A stretch of DNA of 64,000 nucleotides from Neocallimastix lanati (nom. inval.) (GCA_016946835.1 JACVTC010000026.1:1115001-1179000), one strand, 5' to 3'. Shown: positions 9,721-22,205, counted from the stretch's first letter. Notes: generated by a model from the letters alone, not told the origin. Made by a program: numbers and translations.

Positions 9721-12700
9721 TTATGTTTAAATTCAGTTTCAAGTTCAGATTCAAATTCAAATTCCAGTTCAATCAATTATAATAATTCCAATAATATTAA
9801 TAACACTCATATTAATAATAATACAGTTAAAGAATTTTCTCTATGTGTCAATTGGAATACTAATGGATGGAACTTTAATAAAAAAGACAGTGTTGAATTC
9901 TTTATTTCAATGTACAAACCACTTTTCTTATGCTTTCAAGAAACAGGAAATGGTTCAGGTTCTAGCACTAAATATCCTTGTCGAGTTTCATTAAAAAACT
10001 ATAAACATTTCTTCAAAAAAGCTAATAATGAAATTCCCGGTAAAAGAGGACTTTATATAGGTTTTCATAATTCTTGTCAAGCCTCTCTTGAAAACAACAC
10101 TTATGAGTATATTATTTCTTTGTATACTTATAATTTTTCGAATTTCACTAAATGTTCTATTGGTAATGTGTACGTACCTCATAGTGGCCATAACATTCAT
10201 GCTAGAGCTGCTAGAATTGAAATTTTGTCGTGGTTAAATAGTCACTCTTCTCATCCTTCAATGTTGGTTGGCGATTTTAATTTATCTACTGAGAAATTAG
10301 GTAATCTGCTCTCTAAATTTAGTAATTGGAAAATTCTTCCCTTATGGGGCTCCCCAATTTCATGGAGTAGAGGTAATAGAGAATCTGATATAGATCATGC
10401 GATTGTCAATGATCATATGTTAGATTTACTTTCATATAGTACTTTTGTTGACTTTCCCCCCCCCCATTTCGGATCATAAACCTTTATTAATAAAAGGTAA
10501 ATGTTTTTCATCAGTTAATTCAGATAATTCTTTCTCTCTGCCTAAAAAGACAGTTAAATGGGATAGTTTAAAATGTATAAATGAAAAATAATCAATTTTT
10601 GACAACAACTATTTTAGTGTATTAGAGGAAGTGATTCCAGATCCTAATATTAGTATTGATGATATTTCTAAGAAATTTATTTCAACTTCATTCAATATTC
10701 CTAAGGAACTTAATATCACGTCAATATCAAATGTTAGAAAATCTTTTTTTCATATGTCACAGAATATATTTAATTTGCAAAAACTCAAAATGAAATTATA
10801 TAAAACCATTAAAAGAAGAGGTTCTTATCATAATTTAGATGAATTTGAAGAATTAATTGAAAAATATAATAGAATGTGCAAAATTATTCATCATATGTGT
10901 AATATATATAGGAAAACTGAATACCAACATTGGATCAATACAAGATGTGAATATATGAAATCTCATAACCCAAAGAAAGCTTGGAAATGGCTTAAAACAA
11001 CAGCAAAAGTAGATAAATTTAAAATATGTCAAATTCTCCAGTAAAGGACAAAAATGGTAAACTAGCTACTACTACTAAAGAACAGTTAGAAGTATGGCAC
11101 AATCACTATAAAAAAACTTGCTTCAAGCCATTCTGATATCAATAGTGCATTAATCGAATGGTCTAATAAATTTTCCAATGGTACAATTAGGTATACGAGA
11201 CACAATGAATGGGATATAAATCAAGACATCAGTATAGAAGAAATTAAAGAAGCAATTTTAGCTACTCCAAATTATAAAGCTTCAGGCCCGGATGGAATTC
11301 CTATTGAATTTTATAAAGCTTTAATTCCTCCGGATGACGAAAATTCAGTAAATAATTCTTCTTCTGGTTTAAATTGTTTACAGAAGATATACTCAAGAAT
11401 TTGGAATGGAGAATTTCCTAGCACTTGGAATGAAGCAAGTATTATATCTATTCCTAAAAAAAGAGATGATCTATCTGATTGTGACAATTATCGAGGTATC
11501 TCTCTGATTAACAATGGTATTAAACTCATTTCGAAAATAGTCTCCAAAAGAATTTCGGAATATGGACTTAAAAATAATTTTATTAGGCCAGAGCAATTTG
11601 GATTTCGTACTAAAGAAGAATGTGTTAGTTTATTTATTTCAATTCGAGAAATTTGTCAAAGGCGAAAAAATGATAATAAAGAAACTTACCTTGCTTTTCT
11701 AGATTTAAAAAAGGAATATGATTCTGTTCCAATAGATAATATTTTATATAAATTAGATGCTTTAGGTATTAGAGGTAAATGTTATCAATTTATAAAAAAT
11801 CTATATTTGACTTCCAAAGCCAGTGTTAAAATTGATGATCAATATTCGGAATCTTTTAATATTATGAAAGGAGTTAGACAAGGTTGTCCACTATCACCAA
11901 TTCTTTTCAATCTTTTTATTAATGACATTTTTAATGATGTTTCAGAACTTGGAATTCCTTTAGGCGAATCTAGATGTTGTGGTAGACTCTTTGCAGATGA
12001 TATTGTTCTATGCGCACCATCAAGAACTAAGTTAAAAGAAATGCTTAAGAAGGTAAATGAATGGGCTAAATTTAATATGATGAATTTTGGAATTAACAAG
12101 TGTGCAACGATGGTGATTCGACCAGACAAACCTCTTTTTCAAAATAAAAGAGATCCTACTTTTTATCTTGCTGGTCAACCAATCCCAATAACTAAATGTT
12201 ATACCTATTTAGGTATACCATTTGATAAAAGCTTATCGTTGAACCCTATTATTAAATTACTTAACTCTAAAGTTACTAAAGCTCTCTTTTCTGTTAGTAA
12301 ATTTCTTTCAAATTCCAAAATTCCTATTTCATTTAAGAAGATTATTATTAACTCCTATGTACTTAGTAAAGTCTCTTACTTTGCACCTTTACTTGGTTCA
12401 AATAAAGCGAGAACAAATAATACTCAGAAATTAATTAATAAAGGATTAAGATGGGTTGCAGGTTTACAAAAAGCCAAATCTTTTATCAATGTATATTCTA
12501 TTTCAAAAGATTTAAATATTCCTCCATTGTCAGCTAAGTGTGCTTTGTCTCAAGTAAATGCATTGATAAATGGAAAGATTCAAATTGTATTATTTCCTAT
12601 TTAGTTAATAATATTCCAAAATCTAGAAAATATACATGGACAAAAGAAAGTAGAACTCTTAAACGTAAACTAGAGAAAAGAGGTAATAACAATAATAAAA

Positions 12701-13064
12701 TCAAGGATTTTTATTGGAAAAGAGATATGAAAATCAATTCTATTAAAGCTGAGTTTTATGACAAAAACAAATTCGAAGAAACATCAAAATTTATTAAACT
12801 TTGTTATGAATATCCTGATCTTTCATATGGTTTCTATTGGCTATTGAGAGCACGAAGCGGATATAGATTAGATGCTAGAATTGCTAAAGCTGCAAAAATA
12901 ATAGATCAAATGTGTCCTAATTTTTGCCCTGTTGTAAAAGTAATAAACAATGGATAAGTCATTGGTTAATTGATTGTCCATTTTTCAATCATATTCGTAG
13001 TAAAGTTAATGATAAAATTTTATTTTTATATAATGCTTTCTACCGTGGCAACCTAACAAATGAT

Positions 13065-13180
13065 ATTGTTAATAGTAATAATGATAATAGTAATAGTAAT
13101 AATAGTAATAGTAATAATAGTAATAGTAATAATAGTAATAGTAATAATAGTAATAGTAATAATAGTTATAGTAATATTAG
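13065..13180 (+). repeat. AATAGT trinucleotide-pair repeat coding Asn-Ser in the LINE C-terminus
   Basis: Repeats of AATAATAGTAATAGT code an Asn/Ser tract between the zinc-binding block and the conserved LLGGRS tail of the LINE ORF. The decayed copy at 1-1507 has only a short equivalent region near 930, so tract length differs between copies. Confidence 0.85.
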
Positions 13181-13576
13181 TAATAGTATTTTTAGTAATG
13201 TTAATAATAGTATTGAAAATAATGTGTATGTTGATTCTAGTGTGTGTGAAAAAGTGTTTAATTTCCTTCTTGGAGGTCGAAGTATTAGTAACAGTACAAG
13301 GGAATGGGAGGATCTATTTAAGTGCCAGATGAAATCAGGTGCTTATTCTGATACTCTGTTCTTGGTGGTTACTGCGGCACTTCTCCAATCGATTATACCT
13401 ATTGCTATTGACCAGCAATGGTCTTTGTTCAATAGGTTCAAATCGAATCGTACTACTACTACCAAGAGCGTCAATGCTGAAGAAACAGTAAGACAGGCCA
13501 GCAGGGCTAGCGCAACCATTGAAGATCATAATTTTGTATCTTAAAATTAGGTTTAACATTGCGAAGTCAAAATTAA

Positions 13577-13598
13577 TTATTATACTTCAGTATAATAA
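13577..13598 (+). promoter_or_regulatory. 3' UTR hairpin of the LINE
   Basis: TTATTATAC, loop TTCA, GTATAATAA forms a perfect 9-bp stem about 30 nt after the stop codon. The copy at 1-1507 has an imperfect hairpin at the same relative place (1315-1334). By analogy with LINEs whose reverse transcriptase recognises a 3' stem-loop, it may be the RNA recognition element; this is inference. Confidence 0.5.
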
Positions 13599-13773
13599 TG
13601 CCCTTGTGAAGTCTTACTAATATTAATTAAATGAAACTAGAATATATTATACCATTATTTTATTTTATTTTGTGTTTTATTTTTTGTTTATTTTTTTATC
13701 TTTTTTTTTTATTATTTTATTACATGTATTTTATCAAATATTTAATTAATAAAGATGAAACAAGTTTGCTGCC

Positions 13774-13810
<37 letters not shown>

Positions 13811-13816
<6 letters not shown>

Positions 13817-13824
13817 TATAAATT
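13811..13824. repeat. Right target-site duplication of the LINE
   Basis: Exact repeat of the 14 bp at 9105-9118, immediately after the A-tail. Confidence 0.9.
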
Positions 13825-14135
13825 AATAAATATATATAAATATATAAATAAATGATTAAAATAATATATTAAATATATTATACTTCTATTTATTAATAAT
13901 AAAATATCAATATAATTAAATAATTTATAATTATAGATGATACATCAATAGTACAAGTTCTTGCCAACTTTTTGTTATATTATTATTTTCTTCTTTTATT
14001 TTCTAAAAATATAATTTAATAAATAAAGGAAAAACAATAAAAGAAATAGAAAACGATATATATATATTTTATATATTTACTTATTAATATAAATTAAATA
14101 AATTGCTTAGAAGATGATATAAATATAGAAAAAAA
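13825..14135. other. Short intergenic region / promoter of the 5-phosphatase gene
   Basis: About 310 bp of AT-rich sequence between the LINE and the next start codon. No ORF or specific motif could be identified. The LINE inserted only about 310 bp upstream of this gene. Confidence 0.5.
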
Positions 14136-14576
14136 ATGGAAACAAAGAAATCATTAGTAAAATTTAGGTCACTTCTTCGATTAAATGAAAAATTAGACAA
14201 GACATATTTAAAAGGAATTGCTTACGGTCAAAGTATCTTAATAACTATTGTTTCAAATATAACAACTCATGAATATTGTTTATTCTTATTGGAAAATAGT
14301 TTCTTTGGAGTTTCAATTTATAAATTATTACCAATTGATGAAAATTTCCAATTTGAAATTCAAAAAAAGTCAACAAATAATGATATTATTTGGATATTTA
14401 AAAGAAATAATAAAGAATTGAATATCACTATTCCAATGAATCAACAGAATTATAAAATGTTTCTTTCAAAATTTGAAAGTATAATTGAGGAAAAAAGTAA
14501 TAAATATTATATTTAGATATACTATTTTTAAAATATATTCAAGCAATTTATTGTCTTTTGTATTTTTATTTTATTT

Positions 14577-14611
<35 letters not shown>

Positions 14612-16305
14612 AAATTAATAATTAATGGAACTTTAAATTTATTAATATTTTATTTCTTTATCAATAAAGAGAATGATGAATATTATCCAGATTTTTCATT
14701 TAATTGGTTAAATAATTATAAATCATATGAAACTAATTTAGAAGAGAAATGTATTGTAACTAATTATTACTAAGAAATTTATAAATTTCGAAATCATTAC
14801 AATGAATATATTATTATTTCATTACTAATATATCTAAATTAATATATGAATATTATATGAATATATATTTAATCTATTATAGTTTCATATATAATAGAAA
14901 CTGAAGAAAATCCATTTATTCATCCTTTATCATATGAAATTAGTTTAAATTATCGTTTATCAAGAGAATGTTGGATTGCAAGGCAACTTGCAATAGAACA
15001 AAAAAAGTTTATTGAATTTAAAAAATTAAAGTATATTTTTAATATATATATTTATGTTAATTTTCTATATAATTGTATTTATATTATATTTAGAGCATTC
15101 AAATAATAATTTATATATCTATATGTATACATAAAAAAGTGTTTTTATTGGTACTTGGAATGTTAATGGTAGAAATCCTGACTGTTCATTAAAAATGTGG
15201 TTAAATTCATATAAAAATAAAACACCAGATATATATGTAATAGGGTAAATAAAACTATCTAAAAATATTGTTATATTATAATAACTAAATATTAATTATA
15301 AATTAAATAAAAATATATACTATTAATAAATTAATTAATAAGTTTGAATTTATTTATTTATTTATGTTTAATTTAATAAAAATGATTGAATAATTTAAAG
15401 ACTTCAAGAAATGGATTTATCAAAAGAAGCTTATATAATAACTAATAATGAAAAAGAAACAATGTGGTGTGAAAAAATAGAAGAAGGAATAAATACAATG
15501 AATAAAAAATACATTAAAGTATAGTACTTTTTATTTATAGAAATTATAAAATAAAATAAAATAAAATAAAATAAAATAAAATAAAATAAAATAAAATAAA
15601 TTTTTTTTGTAAAGAATTATATACAAAAATTAAATTAATTTATTGATTAATAATAACAAAGCATATTTATTTATTTATATTTATATTTATATTTATATTT
15701 ATATTTATATTTTATAATTTTATCATCATTTATATATATATATTTGATTTTTAATATAGATAGCGTCTCAACAAATGATAGGGATTTGTATTTTTGCATT
15801 TGTTAAAAAAGAATTAAGAAAAGCAATTAGTAATGTTTCAACCAGTTTTATCGGTTGTGGTTTAATGGGCATTATGGGAAATAAGGGTGCATCGGGCATA
15901 CGTATGATGATCTATGACTCTTATGTTTGTTTTGTAAATTCACATTTAGCTCATGATTCCTCCCAGGTTCAAAGAAGAAATGATGATTATAAAGATATTT
16001 GTAAAAATTTACTTTTTCCTTTCTTACCACCTAATGAGGATATTAATAATTATTACAATGGAACTGGCTTTAATAGAGAACAATTTTATACTGAAACTAT
16101 GCTAAGGTTTAATATAACTAGTAACAAATGGCTAAATAATATATGTCAGGAAGATTTAAAAGAAAAAGAAAATATAAAGTTGAATTTTAATATTTTTGAC
16201 AATGAGTAATAAATTAAATTAAATTAAATTTCAAAAAAAAAAAAAAAAAAAGATTATATCATCTTAATTAAATAATTAATATATTTTTATATATTTATAT
16301 CATAA

Positions 16306-16348
<43 letters not shown>

Positions 16349-16543
16349 TTTCATTAAAAAGTATTTTATTTTGGTTTGGTGATCTGAATTATAGACTTAA
16401 TAATAATGGTGATCAAATAAAAGAATTAATAAGTCAAGGAAAAATTAAAGATTTATTAGAATATGATCAGGTAAATAATTTAACATTTAATTCATAAATA
16501 ATAAATTAAATAAAATATGATTAAAAATCAACAACCACAACAG

Positions 16544-16611
<68 letters not shown>

Positions 16612-16629
16612 TAAAATGATAACAATAAA

Positions 16630-16680
<51 letters not shown>

Positions 16681-16691
16681 AATGATAACAA

Positions 16692-16723
<32 letters not shown>

Positions 16724-16732
16724 TAAAAATGA

Positions 16733-16794
<62 letters not shown>

Positions 16795-17468
16795 TAAAAT
16801 TAATAGTTGAAATATGATTATAAAGTACAGATTGAATAAAATAAAAAAAATAAAATAAAATAAAATAAAATAAAATAAATAGTAGAATATTAAATAAAGT
16901 ACAGATTGAATAAAATAAAATAAAATAAATAGTAGAATATTAAATAAAGTATAGATTGAATAAAATAAAATAAAATAAAATAAAATAAAATAAAATAAAT
17001 AATAATTTATAAATAATAATAATTATAAGCTTATAAATGAGAAAAATAAGAATCAAGTATTTACAGATTTCTATGAAAATAAAATAACCTTTAAACCAAC
17101 ATATAAATACGATATTGGTACTAATATATTTGATACTAGGTAAGTTTGATTTGAATATGATAGTAATTATGAATAAATCTATAATATTGTAATAAAGTAA
17201 TATTAATATATATATATTTTATTTATTATTATTTATTATTAATACACCTATTTAATATTTTAGTGAAAAGAAAAGAGCACCAGCATTTTGTGATAGAGTT
17301 TTATGGTATAAATCGCCAAATATTTTGAAACTATCAGAAATTTCTTCAATTAATTTTTCGAGTGAAGAAGATGAATGGGTTATACCAAAGAATTATGATT
17401 CTTATGAAGATTTGACAATTAGTGATCATAAACCCATTATTTCCGAATTTGAGATTAATGTAGGAGAA

Positions 17469-17519
<51 letters not shown>

Positions 17520-19037
17520 TTATTATTAATAAATAAACAAATAATTAATTAATATATATATATATATATATATAATTATAAATAATTATAAAATTTTTAA
17601 AGGTAAGAAAAATTAATAATGAAAAATACTTAGATACATATTCACAATTAATTAAACAACTGGATCGCCATGAAAATAATAGTATTCCTGTAATATCTGT
17701 TTCATCTTTTATTTTAGATTTTGGAACAATAACAAATAATATTTCTTCAACAAGATCATTAGTGATTAAAAATGACGGAAAAGTTAGTAAAAATAATAAT
17801 AAGTTCAATAAAAATATGAAATAGTAGTAATACTAATGCTAATAACAATTTAATATTATACTTATTTATTTATTATATATAGGTTTTATCAACATATGAT
17901 TTAATAACATCAATAGATGCCAATAATTCAAACCCATCATTCCCATGGATATCAGTAAAACCATCATCAAATACTATCTATCCAGGTATATTAATATCAA
18001 TATTAATATTTAATTGGTGTTCATAAAAATCAATAACTAATAATAAAAATAATTACAATTATTTAATTTAGGGGAATCACAAACAATAAATATTACATTG
18101 ACTATCACAACAGAAATATCTTTAAAAAAAATTGATGAAATTATTATATTAAGAGTTGAAAATGGTAACGATATGTTTATCAATGTAAAAAGTGAAATAA
18201 TACCAAATATCTTTGGTATTCCAATTGAAGTTTTATGTCAAATTAATAAACCATTATCATATTATCCTTGGGATTCTTTACTTGAGTTAAGTAATAAAAA
18301 AGAATTATCAGATCATACAAAGAAATTAATGGAAAACGAAGAATTTTCAAGTATTCCAAAAAGTCTTTACATAGTAATTGATTTTTTGATGAAATATGGT
18401 CGAGATGAAGTAAATATTTGTGCATTATTTTATGATTGTATTTTTTATAAATAACATATATATATGTATATATTATTGTTTATATTATTGCTCTTATTAA
18501 TTTTGATTTTATACTTAATAATCAATTCATATATTATATAATTATTTTGTATTTAAATATAGAAATATTCATTTAACAATGGAAACTTAATAATAAAAAT
18601 ATATATTATGTATTGTTTAAAGAACAATATTGATCTTGATACTAATCTTTTACTTTTTGGAAGATCAAGTTTTTCTGATTCTAATTTAAGTTCTTTAAAT
18701 AATATTACTTCAATAGAATCTATAAATACTATATCTAGTAATATTTCTAAAATTGAAAAATTAAGTTTATTTGATTATCAACCTAGTGAATCAAAAAATA
18801 ATATTACTGAATCAGTTTATAAAAATTATTCATTAAAAGAAATCAAAAATAAAATATCATTAATTGTTAAAAAGAATGGTAAATTACCTTCTATTAATTC
18901 TATGGCAGAAATATTGATGAAGTTTTTATATGAATTCCCCATTGCTATTGTACCTTATGAAATATTTAAAAAAACTGGACAAAAATTCCAAACGGTAGTT
19001 ATTTTAATTTATGAAATATAAAATAAAAATGTTTTAT

Positions 19038-19069
<32 letters not shown>

Positions 19070-19483
19070 ATAATAGTAACAATTAATAATTAATAATTAA
19101 TAATTTAATAATAATAATTTAGTTGTATTCTTCATTGCCTCCAAGCCACGCTAGTACATTAAATTATATAATATGTTACATTGGTGATACTATGTCATAT
19201 GAATTAATCTCAAAAGATGAATTAGGTAAATATATATATTTTTAGATAAATATTTTTTTTTAAAAAATAATAATAATAATAAATTAAACAATAAACATTT
19301 TAAAAAATAATTATTTTAATGATAATAGTAAAAGTATTTGCTTCTGCTATAATAAGACCTTCTATCGATTATACTGAAAAACAAGAGCATAATATTATTA
19401 ATTCAGTGACAGCTTCTAAAAAAGAAAAAGTGGAAAACTTTTTTAGACAATATATTGATGAAGTAATCCCACCAAAGAAATGA
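14136..19483 (+). CDS. OCRL/INPP5B-type inositol polyphosphate 5-phosphatase with ASH and RhoGAP domains
   Basis: Fifteen exons join in phase to 994 residues: 14136-14496, 14670-14750, 14883-15030, 15140-15244, 15401-15518, 15760-16205, 16362-16470, 17030-17139, 17264-17459, 17603-17782, 17883-17985, 18072-18409, 18563-18994, 19123-19225, 19329-19483. Residues 1-120 may be a PH-like domain. The phosphatase domain (about 197-555) shows [48 protein letters not shown] and SDHKPI, the Mg-dependent catalytic motifs of 5-phosphatases acting on PI(4,5)P2 and related lipids. Next come an ASH domain (about 559-700) and a RhoGAP-like domain (about 700-975; [20 protein letters not shown]). The arginine finger is absent (SFNNGN where active GAPs have FR.SG), as in OCRL and INPP5B. 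Human OCRL acts at endosomes, Golgi and cilium base. Introns 1 and 6 carry T-runs; intron 7 is a 559-bp repeat array. Confidence 0.93.
16540..17000 (+). repeat. Microsatellite and minisatellite array in intron 7 of the 5-phosphatase gene
   Basis: The intron (16471-17029) holds (AAT)n and (AAAT)n blocks alternating with short GATAACAAT interruptions, then about three copies of a 50-60 bp unit containing AAAGTACAGATTGAATAAAATAA and AATAGTAGAATATTAAAT parts. Most other introns in this gene are 80-250 bp, so the array explains the expanded length. Confidence 0.85.
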
Positions 19484-20326
19484 AAATTAATTTTTAATTC
19501 ATATATGTAGATTTTATATATTTCTTATATAAATTTAAATTATATAAAAATTTGAGAAAAAATAAAAATAAAAATTAAATAATAATAATAATAATAATAT
19601 TAATACTAATAGTATTATAACATTAAAAAAAAAAAACAAAATATTAATGATAATAATAATTTAAATTTTTATTTTTATTTCTTATTTCAGTTTTTAATAA
19701 TTTATACATAAATCTTTAATTAATATTAATGTTCAAAAACTGTGAAACATTTAATAATAATTTTTAAATTTAACTATTTAAGAATATGGTTTAATCAGAC
19801 TTTATCTTGTGAGAAATATTTTATATAATTCAATTTATTGAAAAAATTAAATCAATTTCTATTTCTCTACCGCACGATTTTTGCTCTTGTCCCACCTTGG
19901 CACCGAAATCTTTTAATAAAAAAAATAAAGAATTCAGCAACATTGACTCGGGGATATAGACAGGACTTCAGGTACAAGGACCAAAATAATTATTCATAAA
20001 TTGACTTTTATATTATATAAGAAAAAATACTATTTCAAAATTTTTACTGATTGATTTTAAATGATTTTGATTGGATAAATTTTTTGATTTTTTATTAATT
20101 AAATATGGTTCATATTTACAAAATAATAATATTCTTTAGTAAAAATATATATATTTTTATTAAAATTAAATATAAAAATTGGAAAGTGTTATAGCGATAG
20201 TAAATTAATTATATAAATATGTTGTATTAATGTTATAAATACTATTATTATAATTGTTATTTGATAGTTGAAATATTGACTTTGTTATTTTAAAAAGTAT
20301 TGAAAAAATTTATATTACAATTTTAA
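19484..20326. other. Convergent intergenic region with a GC-richer island
   Basis: This lies between the 3' ends of the 5-phosphatase (+) and F-box (-) genes. Most is plain AT-rich sequence, but 19862-19985 is clearly richer in G and C (CTACCGCACGATTTTTGC, CCACCTTGGCACCG, GACTCGGGGATATAGAC). It has no ORF and no tRNA fold that I could see. It could be a decayed repeat end or a non-coding RNA; I cannot say which. Confidence 0.4.
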
Positions 20327-20863
20327 TTATTGTTTTTTATTATTTGTTATTATTTGATTTTCTTTTTTTTTTATTCTATTATTATATTCTATTGTTTGTA
20401 TTTTTGATTCGGATAATAAATGAAAACTTTTTTGAGTTATTCGTATATCAGAACCATTAATTTTAATGATCTTTAAATTTTGAGCATTTTTTAGTATAAA
20501 AGAAATAGCTCTATCCGTTAAACTTCCACAATTTGAAATATCAAGATATTTTATTTTATTCTCTTTATTATATATTGCTTTAATATCCAAATTACATAAG
20601 TATTTATTATTTGATATATTCAAAAATTGTAAATCTGAAAGTTCTCTTATTATACAAAATTCACTAGATCTTAAATTAATATTACTACATTCTAGTTTAT
20701 TTAAATTAGGACACCCACATATTAAATATTTAAATGCCACAAAATTTATATTACTACAATTATTAATATTCAAACATTTCAATGAATTTATACTACGATG
20801 ACATAATATATTAAAATTAGAAGATAAAAAGTTAATTTTAATATTATCAAAGTATTTATACCA

Positions 20864-20915
<52 letters not shown>

Positions 20916-22170
20916 CTAACGAAAGAAAATTAATATTTGCTAAATACCTTTCACCTTTACCCAAATTATTTTCAAAATGCTTTACTGTAATAGCAGTTTT
21001 TTCCATTATTAATGACTTTAAACTTTTACAATTTTTTATTAATAATGACATTATTTCTGGTGTAAGTAATTCTTTATCTGAGTTAAATATTAAAGTTTCT
21101 ATTTTTATTGAATATTTTGATTTTAATAATTCTTTCAAAAATTTTTTTTCATTTTTGATATTATTATAAGGGAATGTTCTTATATCTATTTTTTTCCAAA
21201 TATCTAATTTTTCAATTAATAAATTGATTTGCTTTGATATACTTGACATAGATAATATTTCTTTATAATTTAAATAATTAAAAATTATCTTCCATAATTT
21301 ATTAGGAAGTTGATAATTTCGTTTTTTTGAAAATATATTTTCATCTTTTTTCTTAGTATTTAATATGGTATTATCATTATTTTCTATATTTAAATATATA
21401 TTTTGTACTATTTTTTTATTTGTTCTTCTTAAATTATCATTATTATCAATAGAAAAAAAATTATATACATTATTATTATCATTTTTATTTATATTTTTAA
21501 AATCTTCATACTCGAAAATACTTTTAACTGAAAAATTAGGAGAACTATCTTTTCTAAATATATTGTGATCATGTGAATGGAAAAATGGACTTATGGATTT
21601 TTTTAATAAATTAAAATTATCTGATATATCATTAGAAATTTCATCTTTAAAATTCAAATTGAAATCAATGTTTTTCTTTGATAAATTCTCAGAAAAAAAA
21701 TTTAGATGTCTTTGATTATTCTTTTTTGTAATAGTTTTACTATTATTATTTATAGAAAATAAATTCTTTTTTTCATATATATTATTTAATTCTGTATCTA
21801 GAGAATTTAATATTTTATTATTTTGTAATTTATATTTTTCATTATTTTCTGAACTATTAAAAAAAAGAAATGAATTATTATCCCCTGAATTTGTCAATGA
21901 ATCAAAACTGTCATAAGAATCTGTATCACTGAAATTTTCATTATTATTTGTGTCCTTTGAATAATCATTGTCATAAATAACATTATTTTTAATGTTGGCT
22001 GAATTGGAATAAATTAATTTCGTTTTCTTTATTGCACTATTAAATGCTGCTAAATTTGGTTTAACTAATGGTGGTGGTATATTATTTTGTTGTAAATATT
22101 TCTGTGAATTAGAAATAGAAGATGAAGGTATACTATTATTTTTTTCTTTTTCTTTTTCTTTTTCTTTTTC

Positions 22171-22205
<35 letters not shown>

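Larger units (their letters stand above)
9574..13544 (+). pseudogene. LINE ORF: endonuclease, reverse transcriptase, zinc-binding C-terminus
   Basis: An open frame starts near 9574 with a Ser/Thr-rich stretch coded by TCAAGT repeats; its first ATG is at 9910. The endonuclease shows NWNTNG, CFQETG, VGDFN, SDIDHAIV and SDHKPL. The reverse transcriptase follows: SGPDGIPIEF, DNYRGISLINNG, LDLKKEYDSVP, GVRQGCPLSPILFNLFINDI and the catalytic LFADDIVL near 11990. A zinc-binding block (CPNFCPCC, then H and C in SHWLIDCPFF) lies near 12915-12990, then an Asn/Ser repeat and a C-terminal block with LLGGRS and KSVNAEETVR. Breaks: a frame change in a C10 run at 10456-10465, a stop near 10588, a shift near 11035, a shift in an A7 run near 11110-11116, a shift near 12560 and another near 12930. 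From 11117 to 12604 the frame is uninterrupted. Confidence 0.9.
9119..13810 (+). mobile_element. Full-length non-LTR retrotransposon (LINE), APE-type
   Basis: The 4692-bp element is bounded by an exact 14-bp target-site duplication. It has a GC-rich 5' start (GCCCCGAGCAGGGG), a 5' leader of about 450 bp without a visible ORF1, one long ORF with apurinic-type endonuclease and reverse transcriptase, a 3' UTR with a perfect 9-bp hairpin, AATAAAG near 13750 and an A-tail (about 13778-13810). Other copies of the family are at 1-1507, 1508-1705 and 2440-4638. The intact duplication and almost continuous coding sequence point to recent insertion. Four frame changes plus one stop (see the ORF entry) suggest it is now inactive, unless some are sequencing errors in homopolymers. 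No ORF1/gag-like protein was recognised. I did not assign a clade. Confidence 0.93.

Noticed and set aside
9533-9782. ORFs with alternating Leu-Asn, Glu-Leu or Lys-Phe
   Set aside because: Alternative frames of the TTCAAG repeat; only the Ser-rich plus frame continues into the LINE endonuclease.
20788-20930. Poly-Phe segment as a real part of the F-box protein
   Set aside because: Reading through loses the LRR frame; splicing 20920 to 20793 restores it and closes the gene in phase.
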